Of a stretch of DNA of 8,560 nucleotides, positions 1 through 4,538 are shown one piece after another; within the stretch, counting starts at the first letter, position 1, and each line of letters opens with the position of its first letter. The stretch covers positions 1 to 8,560 of the forward strand of contig CAJMRZ010000051.1 in assembly GCA_905215945.1 (NCBI GenBank), written 5' to 3'. The position numbers and the translations under genes were made by a program. The notes beneath the pieces were generated by a model that was given only the letters and a program-made list of their open reading frames with translations, was not told the origin of the DNA and made no database searches. Source of the stretch: an uncultured bacterium. GTDB taxonomy: Bacteria; Actinomycetota; Coriobacteriia; Coriobacteriales; Coriobacteriaceae.

Positions 1-26
1 GGAGGCCACATTAAGTGGCCTCCTTT
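1..26 (+). terminator. Hairpin at left edge, likely terminator of a gene outside the window
   Basis: A perfect 9-bp inverted repeat (GGAGGCCAC at 1-9, GTGGCCTCC at 15-23) closes a 5-nt loop and is followed by TTT. The T-tract is short, so the orientation is uncertain and the hairpin could serve either strand. The gene it would end lies to the left of the window. Confidence 0.5.
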
Positions 27-90
27 GCGTGCGGAACTCGCGATCGATGTTGCCCCATACGCCCGCCCAGGTCCTTGGGTAACGTTGCTT

Positions 91-119
91 GCGAACGTCG
101 CTCTGCTCGTTCGCTTTTT
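91..119 (+). terminator. Probable rho-independent terminator, plus strand
   Basis: A 7-bp GC-rich stem (GCGAACG at 91-97, CGTTCGC at 108-114) with a 10-nt loop is followed directly by TTTTT at 115-119. The T-run is present only on the plus strand. No plus-strand gene ends nearby in the window, so it may terminate a transcript entering from the left or a short RNA. I recognise no gene in the stretch 24-159. Confidence 0.45.
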
Positions 120-159
120 GATCTGGAGAGCCGGGTGGGCTGATAGATAGATACGAGTA

Positions 160-191
160 GGGGCTCCTCCGTTGATGAACGGGGGAGCCCC
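160..191 (-). terminator. Strong hairpin downstream of manA, probable terminator
   Basis: A 14-bp stem with one G-U pair (160-173 against 178-191) and a 4-nt loop GATG lies 28 bp after the manA stop codon. The minus-strand sequence after it (TACTCGTATC) has only scattered T, so termination there would be weak by the classical rule. Its position still makes it the natural 3' end of the gntR-manA transcript. Confidence 0.5.
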
Positions 192-219
192 CTTGTTGCG
201 TTTGGGTTGTTGGTGCGAT

Positions 220-1152
220 CTACAGGTGGCTGATGATCAGTTCCATCTTGCCTTCGAGGTCGATGGAACTGACGGTGCTCGGGGCCAGCAGGTGGCTTCC
301 CTTGTGGACGGGGTCGCCGCAGACGGTGCCTTCGCCGTCGATGACCGACAGGCACATGAAGGGCCAGCGCTGGTCGAGGGTCTTGCTGCCGTTAACGCGC
401 ACGCGATCGACGGTGTAGCAGGGGCAAGACTCGAGCTCGGTCACACCGTCCACCTCGGGCGCGGTCACCGTGCCGTCGGTCGGAGCCTGAGCATCAAAGT
501 TTATGCAGTCGAGGCTCTGCTCAATGTGCAGGGGACGCAGTTTGCCGTCGGTGCCGGGGCGGTCGTAATCGTACAGGCGATACGTCACGTCGCACGACTG
601 CTGCGTCTCCAAAATGAGCGTGCCGGTCTTGATGGCGTGCACAGTGCCGGAATCAATCTGGAAAAAGTCGCCCTTGTGGATCGGCAGCACGTTGAGCATG
701 TCGCCCCAGCGGCCGTCCTCGATCATCTGTGCGGCCTCGGTGCGGTCTTTAGCACGCTGGCCGACGATGATCGTGGCACCGGGTTCGCAGTCCAGTACAT
801 ACCAGCACTCGGTTTTGCCCAGGCTGCCGTTCTCGTGCTTGGCGGCGTACTCGTCGTTGGGATGAATCTGGATCGAAAGGTCGTCCTTGGCGTCCAGAAT
901 CTTAACGAGCAGCGGGAACTCCTTGCCCTCGCAATTGCCAAAAAGCTCACGGTGCTCGGCCCACAGCCACGACAGCGTGTGGCCCGCATACGGTCCCTCA
1001 GCAATCTGGCAGTCGCCGTTGGGATGGGCCGAGATAGCCCAGAACTCACCGATGGGACCTTCGGGAATGTCGTAACCAAATACGGTTTCGAGCTGGCGGC
1101 CACCCCAGATCTTCTTGCGGAAGATCGGCGTCAGTTTAATCAAATCGGACAT
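220..1152 (-). CDS. manA: Mannose-6-phosphate isomerase, class I (short form)
   Basis: This zinc enzyme interconverts mannose-6-phosphate and fructose-6-phosphate in the cytoplasm, linking mannose use and mannose-derived precursors to glycolysis. Numbering from the upstream ATG at 1158, the expected metal ligands are all present: QIHPND at 97-102 (Gln97, His99), Glu117 in KTECWY and His174 in GTVHAI. The basic motif TYRLYDYDR follows at 192-200. The N-terminal pattern KIWGGRQL is also typical of the family. The length of about 310 residues matches the short Bacillus-type enzyme rather than the roughly 390-residue enterobacterial one. I chose the second ATG (1152) because GGAGG at 1160-1164 sits 7 nt from it but only 1 nt from the ATG at 1158, which would add two residues. 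It lies 74 bp after a GntR regulator on the same strand and is probably cotranscribed with it. A hairpin sits in that gap. Confidence 0.93.
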   Translation of the reverse strand: MSDLIKLTPIFRKKIWGGRQLETVFGYDIPEGPIGEFWAISAHPNGDCQIAEGPYAGHTLSWLWAEHRELFGNCEGKEFPLLVKILDAKDDLSIQIHPNDEYAAKHENGSLGKTECWYVLDCEPGATIIVGQRAKDRTEAAQMIEDGRWGDMLNVLPIHKGDFFQIDSGTVHAIKTGTLILETQQSCDVTYRLYDYDRPGTDGKLRPLHIEQSLDCINFDAQAPTDGTVTAPEVDGVTELESCPCYTVDRVRVNGSKTLDQRWPFMCLSVIDGEGTVCGDPVHKGSHLLAPSTVSSIDLEGKMELIISHL

Positions 1153-1174
1153 ATTCATACCTCCATTGTGTTGC

Positions 1175-1212
1175 GCGGGCGCCGCGCAAAGCAGCGCAAA
1201 ACGAGCGCCCGC
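1175..1212 (-). promoter_or_regulatory. Intercistronic hairpin between gntR and manA
   Basis: A perfect 8-bp inverted repeat (GCGGGCGC at 1175-1182, GCGCCCGC at 1205-1212) encloses a 22-nt loop that contains a second small GCGC/GCGC stem. It lies between the regulator stop codon and the manA ribosome binding site, with no U-run on the minus strand. It could be a weak terminator, an RNase stop or an mRNA-stabilising structure; the sequence does not decide between these. Confidence 0.4.
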
Positions 1213-1226
1213 ATGACTACAAAAAC

Positions 1227-1946
1227 CTACGCCAACGTTACATTGTGCAACTCAAAGCGGTCGCCAACGTTGCGCGAGGTCGAATACTCAAAGGCGGCAC
1301 CGCTGTCCAAAAAGCCAATCTGGGTGAGCTCGAGCAGGGGAGAGCCAGGTTTGGTGTCCAGGCGCTCAGCTTCTTCCTTGGTTGCTGCCACGGCGCGAAT
1401 GGTACGGTGGAAGCTCGAAATTTTCAGCCCGCATTGCTCGCGGATGAAATGGTAGACCGATCCGTACAGGTCCTTCTTTTTAAGGCCTGGAATCAGCTCG
1501 AGGGGCATGTAGGTGTACTCGATAACGATGGGCTTCTCGTCGGCCTGACGCACGCGCACGATGTGATAGGCAAAGTCATCCTCGGCAATTCCCAGCTGGG
1601 CTGCGATGTCCGCTGGTGGATTAACAATCGAGAAATCATAGACCACCGAGGTCACCTTCTCCCCGCGGTGCTCATACGAAAAACCCTGGGCACGGTCGTT
1701 TTTGCCCTGGAAAAACGCCTGGCCGGGAAGCCCCGCCGTGTCCTTAACGTAGGTACCCGATCCACGCCGGCTGGTAATAAGACCTTCCTCGGTGATTTGT
1801 TCAATAGCTCGTTTGACGGTAATTTTGGAAACGCTATAGAGCTTGCAGAACTCAACGACGGTAGGAAGCTTGTCGCCCGGTTTAAGAGCGCCATCCTCGA
1901 TAGTGCGACGAATATCCGCAGCTATCGCCTCGTATTTGGGAATCAT
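1227..1946 (-). CDS. GntR-family transcriptional regulator with UTRA effector domain (HutC type)
   Basis: A DNA-binding regulator of 239 residues, the usual size for the HutC subfamily. Residues 2-68 are a winged helix-turn-helix of GntR type: KYEAIAADIRRTIEDG, then LPTVVEFCKLYSVSKITVKRAIEQL-like recognition helices, then the wing RRGSGTYVKD. Residues about 90-232 form a UTRA ligand-binding domain, recognisable from the YEYT-like stretch IVIEYTYMPLE, from PLLELTQIGF and from the closing FEYSTSRNVGDRFE. UTRA domains of this subfamily commonly bind sugars, sugar phosphates or histidine-pathway metabolites. The start is well supported by AAAGGAGG ending 5 nt upstream. The gene precedes manA on the same strand and diverges from a ROK kinase, so control of hexose or amino-sugar genes is a reasonable inference. 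The true effector cannot be read from the sequence, and no clear GTCTAGAC-like operator was found in the divergent region. Confidence 0.9.
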   Translation of the reverse strand: MIPKYEAIAADIRRTIEDGALKPGDKLPTVVEFCKLYSVSKITVKRAIEQITEEGLITSRRGSGTYVKDTAGLPGQAFFQGKNDRAQGFSYEHRGEKVTSVVYDFSIVNPPADIAAQLGIAEDDFAYHIVRVRQADEKPIVIEYTYMPLELIPGLKKKDLYGSVYHFIREQCGLKISSFHRTIRAVAATKEEAERLDTKPGSPLLELTQIGFLDSGAAFEYSTSRNVGDRFELHNVTLA

Positions 1947-2064
1947 GGAACCTCCTTTCCAACTTGGTTGAGTATAAAAGAAAGTATAGTTAACACCTAA
2001 GCATCCCTATTGTATATTTAAAAAGTTCGAGAAAGATATAATTAAAAGTCGCTTTGCATATAAA

Positions 2065-2078
2065 TTAGAGCGCTCTAA
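2065..2078. promoter_or_regulatory. Perfect 14-bp palindrome, operator candidate
   Basis: TTAGAGCGCTCTAA is a perfect palindrome with a central CG, the layout common in LacI-family operators. It lies 23 bp downstream of the TATAAT at 2037-2042, where a bound repressor could block transcription from that box. No LacI-type gene is in the window. The GntR regulator next door is an alternative binder, although its family usually prefers other motifs. Confidence 0.45.
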
Positions 2079-2133
2079 ATAGATAAACATCTGAGTAATG
2101 TCGCGTTAAGCGGTCATTCGCGTTTTCCCAGAT

Positions 2134-2175
2134 AAAACCTGCCAAAACAAACCTGTCCCTTTTTGGTAGGTTTTT
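2134..2175. repeat. Hairpin repeat with GGGACAGGTT loop core (copy 1)
   Basis: Arms at 2134-2147 and 2161-2174 form a 14-bp inverted repeat with one G-T mismatch around a 13-nt loop. On the minus strand the loop reads AGGGACAGGTTTG. The same ten-base core GGGACAGGTT occurs in the loop of a second hairpin at 3184-3214 on the other side of the ROK gene, in the opposite orientation. On the plus strand the hairpin runs into TTTTT (2171-2175), so it could also act as a terminator or attenuator ahead of the ROK gene. Such short palindromes resemble REP-type elements mobilised by Y1 transposases, but none is present here. Confidence 0.55.
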
Positions 2176-2228
2176 GCCTTGGGAGCGGTACCATACAGGC
2201 AATGTTTAAACGAGAAAGGTGGGCTCCC

Positions 2229-3182
2229 ATGGAACCTAAGCAGTACTACATCGGCATCGACGTCGGCGGCACTTCGGTTAAGGAGGGCCTGTTCGACGAG
2301 GACGGCAACCTGCTTGCCAAGGCCAGCGTGCCTACGCCTCCTATCGTTGACGCTGCGGGCTTTGCCGCGGTGACCGAGGCTATCGACCAGGTGGTCGCCA
2401 AGGCGCAGATTCCGCGCGCCTTTGTGGCAGGCATTGGCCTGGCCGTTCCGTGCCCCATTCCGGCGTCGGGCGATGCCAAGGTCAAGGCCAACATTGCCAT
2501 TAACCTGCCCAAGCTGAGGATCGCCATTCAGGAGCACTGTCCCGACGCGGTCGTTAAGTACGAGAACGATGCCAACGCCGCTGCCATGGGCGAGGCCTGG
2601 CTCGGTTCTGCCAGGGGCGTGCAGAATGTGGTGATGGTCACCATCGGTACCGGCGTGGGCGGCGGCGTTATCGTCAACGGTGACGTGGTATCGGGCGTTG
2701 TGGGTGCTGGCGGCGAGATTGGCCACATGTGCCTGAACCCGGCTGAGGAGCGCACCTGCGGCTGCGGCGGCCATGGCCACCTGGAGCAGTATTCCAGCGC
2801 CACCGGCGTGGTGAGCAACTACCTTGCCGAGTGCGAGAAAGCGGGCGTCGAGCCCATCGAGCTCACCGGTCCCTCCGATTCCAGGGACGTGTTCCAGGCC
2901 TGCCGCGAGGGCGACAAGCTTGCGCTGGCCGCGGCCGATACCATGGCCGACTATCTCGGTCGCGCACTGGCGCTTATTGCCAACGTGGTTGATCCCGAGA
3001 TGTTCCTCATCGGCGGCGGCGCCTCTGCCTCGGCCGATGTCTACCTCGACAAGGTTCGCGAGCACTTTAAGCAGTACGCGCTTTCCGCCTCGCGCGAGAC
3101 GCCCATTAAGGTCGCTTCGCTCGGAAACGACGCCGGCATCATCGGTGCCGCCTACGTAGCCCTGCGCGCCGCCGGTAAATAG
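2229..3182 (+). CDS. ROK-family sugar kinase (glucokinase-like)
   Basis: A 317-residue cytoplasmic kinase that probably phosphorylates glucose or a related hexose at the 6-position with ATP. The phosphate-1 loop DVGGTSVK is at 11-18, the catalytic aspartate is Asp114 in ENDANAA, and the adenosine-side glycine loop GTGVGGG is at 140-146. The ROK zinc region follows: GGEIGH (His166) and CGCGGHGHLE at 177-186. Here the usual third cysteine of the CxCGxxGCxE signature is His184, which could still bind zinc. A late glycine-rich motif IGGGAS is at 261-266. The length is normal for a bacterial ROK kinase without a DNA-binding domain, so it is not a repressor. I chose the ATG at 2229 because AAAGGTGG lies 6 nt upstream and the protein then starts just before the first beta strand; upstream in-frame ATGs lack this signal. 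Exact substrate is unresolved: glucose, mannose, N-acetylmannosamine and allose are all served by this family. Confidence 0.9.
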   Translation: MEPKQYYIGIDVGGTSVKEGLFDEDGNLLAKASVPTPPIVDAAGFAAVTEAIDQVVAKAQIPRAFVAGIGLAVPCPIPASGDAKVKANIAINLPKLRIAIQEHCPDAVVKYENDANAAAMGEAWLGSARGVQNVVMVTIGTGVGGGVIVNGDVVSGVVGAGGEIGHMCLNPAEERTCGCGGHGHLEQYSSATGVVSNYLAECEKAGVEPIELTGPSDSRDVFQACREGDKLALAAADTMADYLGRALALIANVVDPEMFLIGGGASASADVYLDKVREHFKQYALSASRETPIKVASLGNDAGIIGAAYVALRAAGK

Positions 3183-3183
3183 C

Positions 3184-3238
3184 TGGTGCAAGGGGGACAG
3201 GTTACTTTGCACCAATATGGTGCAAAAGGGACAACCTT
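3184..3238. repeat. Hairpin repeat with GGGACAGGTT loop core (copy 2, with a degenerate half copy)
   Basis: TGGTGCAA (3184-3191) and TTGCACCA (3207-3214) form a perfect 8-bp inverted repeat around a 15-nt loop that contains GGGACAGGTT (3194-3203). A third arm, TGGTGCAA at 3218-3225, also pairs with the middle one through a 3-nt loop and is followed by AGGGACAACCTT, a degenerate copy of the core. The element begins one base after the ROK stop codon. Without a T-run it is not a classical terminator, although it may form the 3' end of the ROK mRNA. Confidence 0.6.
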
Positions 3239-3303
3239 GGCCCCGTGCCTGCCCCAAAATATGCCGTAGACCTTCCGTCTGCGAAGGCTCGGCATCGGCG
3301 TGC

Positions 3304-3309
3304 TACCAT
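3304..3309 (+). promoter_or_regulatory. Candidate -10 box for ppaC
   Basis: TACCAT lies 38 bp before the ppaC start, the same type of box and distance seen before the ROK gene. No clear TTGACA-like -35 is visible. A composite hairpin (ATGCCG at 3261-3266 with CGGCAT at 3290-3295, inner CCTTC/GAAGG) ends just upstream. Confidence 0.3.
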
Positions 3310-3347
3310 AGCTACGTCCAAGTACACATATCAAGTGGAGGATATCC

Positions 3348-4271
3348 ATGGCAAACGTTCTTGTCTTTGGTCACCAGAACCCCGATAACGACGCCATCAT
3401 GAGCGCCGTCGTCCTGTCCCAGCTGCTCAACCAGGTTGAGTATGCCGGCAACACCTACGAGGCCTGCGCCCTTGGTCAGCTTCCGGCCGAGTCCGCCAAG
3501 CTGCTCGCCGACGCCGGCATCGCCGAGCCCCGCGTGATCGAGTCCGTCGAGGCCGGTCAGCTCGTCGTCCTCACCGACCACAACGAGTCTGCCCAGTCCG
3601 TCGCCGGCCTTAAGGACGCCACGGTCTTTGGCGTTGTCGATCATCACCGCATTGGCGACTTCGAGACCGCCGGCCCGCTGCACTACATCTGCCTGCCCTG
3701 GGGCTCCAGCTGCACCATCGTCACCAAGCTCGCCGGCGTGCTCGGCGTTGAGCTTTCCGACGTCCAGGCCAAGCTGCTGCTCTCGGCCATGATGACCGAC
3801 ACGCTTATGCTCAAGAGCCCCACCACCACCGATGTCGACCGCGCCGTCGCCGCCAAGCTCGGCGAGCAGGTGGGCGTCGACCCGGTCAAGTTTGGCATGG
3901 AAGTCTTCCTCACCCGTCCGTCCGGCTCCTTCACCGCAGCCGAGATGGTCGGCAACGACATCAAGATGTTCGAGCCCGCCGGCAAGAAGCTGCTCATCGG
4001 CCAGTACGAGACTGTCGACAAGACCCGCGCACTCGGCATGATCGACGAGATTCGCGAGGCCATGCGCGCCTACGCCGCCGAGAAGGGTGCTGACGGCATT
4101 GTCCTGTGCATCACCGACATCATGGAGGAGGGCTCGCAGGTCCTGCTCGAGGGCGAGACCGAGGCTGCTCAGAAGGGCCTGGGCATTGCCGACGAGCACG
4201 ACGGCGTCTGGATGCCGGGCGTCCTCTCCCGTAAGAAGCAGGTCGCTGCCCCCATCATGGCCGCCTGCTAG
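3348..4271 (+). CDS. ppaC: Manganese-dependent inorganic pyrophosphatase (DHH family, class II)
   Basis: Hydrolyses pyrophosphate released by biosynthetic reactions, pulling nucleic-acid and activation reactions forward in the cytoplasm. The 307-residue length agrees with the Bacillus PpaC type (about 309) without inserted CBS domains. The metal ligands fall in order: FGHQNPDNDA with His9, Asp13 and Asp15, LTDHNE with Asp77, the family-naming DHH at 98-100, and Asp151 in MMTDTLML. The C-terminal DHHA2 domain ends with the substrate-binding SRKKQV at 294-299. Small deviations from the textbook signature are Gln10 and Asn14 (usually Lys and Thr). The ATG at 3348 has GGAGG 6 nt upstream. It is flanked by a hairpin repeat upstream and a strong terminator downstream, so it is probably transcribed alone. 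Confidence 0.96.
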   Translation: MANVLVFGHQNPDNDAIMSAVVLSQLLNQVEYAGNTYEACALGQLPAESAKLLADAGIAEPRVIESVEAGQLVVLTDHNESAQSVAGLKDATVFGVVDHHRIGDFETAGPLHYICLPWGSSCTIVTKLAGVLGVELSDVQAKLLLSAMMTDTLMLKSPTTTDVDRAVAAKLGEQVGVDPVKFGMEVFLTRPSGSFTAAEMVGNDIKMFEPAGKKLLIGQYETVDKTRALGMIDEIREAMRAYAAEKGADGIVLCITDIMEEGSQVLLEGETEAAQKGLGIADEHDGVWMPGVLSRKKQVAAPIMAAC

Positions 4272-4290
4272 GTTTAGTTGACCAAACGCC

Positions 4291-4330
4291 ACGACCGGAT
4301 CGCGGACGCCCCGCGCTCCGGTCGTTTTTT
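4291..4330 (+). terminator. Rho-independent terminator of ppaC
   Basis: A 9-bp stem (ACGACCGGA at 4291-4299, TCCGGTCGT at 4317-4325) with an inner CGCGG/CCGCG stem is followed by a run of six T ending at 4330. It starts 19 bp after the ppaC stop codon, so ppaC transcription should largely end here. Confidence 0.9.
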
Positions 4331-4538
4331 GTGCACGGCGCCGCGTCGTCTCTTGGACAGGCGTGCCCGTGCCGTTGAGCAAATAATGTTCAACCTGTGG
4401 TTCCGCTTTTCGGCCATGCCTGCGTGCTTGTCGTGCAGGGTAGGCTAGATGCAAGCGTAATACGTTAGAGCGCGGCGCCGCCACTTGGGCGGGCCGTGCT
4501 TTTTTAAGACGGGAGCTTTCCCGTGAAAGGAGCCGCCC
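4331..4538 (+). promoter_or_regulatory. Structured nhaA upstream and leader region
   Basis: This stretch separates the ppaC terminator from nhaA and holds several hairpins in the sense direction: TTGAGC/GTTCAA (4375-4393), CCTGCGT/GTGCAGG (4419-4439), a terminator-type hairpin (4470-4505) and ACGGGA/TCCCGT (4509-4524), which ends 1-2 nt before the GAAAGGAG ribosome binding site. TAGGCT at 4441-4446 is a possible -10 box without a clear -35. The layout suggests conditional read-through or ribosome access for nhaA, or a separate small RNA ending at 4505. I could not match it to a riboswitch consensus by eye. Confidence 0.4.
4470..4505 (+). terminator. Intrinsic terminator inside the nhaA leader (attenuator candidate)
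   Basis: Seven outer base pairs (4470-4476 with 4493-4499, one G-U) and five inner ones (4478-4482 with 4488-4492) enclose the loop ACTTG, with G4477 bulged. Six T follow at 4500-4505. This is as good a terminator as those after ppaC and nhaA, yet it lies 33 bp before the nhaA ATG, leaving no room for a promoter between them except over the hairpin itself. Confidence 0.75.

Larger units (their letters stand above)
1947..2228. promoter_or_regulatory. Divergent control region between gntR and the ROK kinase
   Basis: This 282-bp gap is much more AT-rich than its surroundings between about 1970 and 2095. On the plus strand a consensus TATAAT occurs at 2037-2042 with no convincing -35 box at 16-18 nt. 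On the minus strand two TATACT boxes lie at 1983-1988 and 1971-1976, upstream of the gntR ribosome binding site. A TACCAT box at 2189-2194 is a closer plus-strand -10 candidate, 35 bp before the ROK start. A 14-bp palindrome and a hairpin repeat, listed separately, occupy the middle and right part. The promoter assignments are inferred from sequence pattern only. Confidence 0.45.

Noticed and set aside
11..160. Possible C-terminal coding remnant on the minus strand
   Set aside because: One minus-strand frame is open through this stretch, but it has no start codon with a ribosome binding site, reads into a perfect hairpin and matches no family I know.
1..219. tRNA or other known RNA gene at the left edge
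   Set aside because: No GTTCGA-type T-loop or cloverleaf pairing could be built, and no known RNA was recognised.
172..1455. 427-codon plus-strand frame over manA and the end of the GntR gene
   Set aside because: The minus strand holds clear manA and GntR motifs; the plus-strand product has no coherent domain and spans two genes.
3184..3238. CRISPR-like or tandem repeat array
   Set aside because: Only three short arms are present with unequal spacing; they form hairpins and not a repeat-spacer array.
4449..4460. Four-codon upstream ORF (ATG CAA GCG TAA) in the nhaA leader
   Set aside because: It has no ribosome binding site and is short enough to occur by chance.
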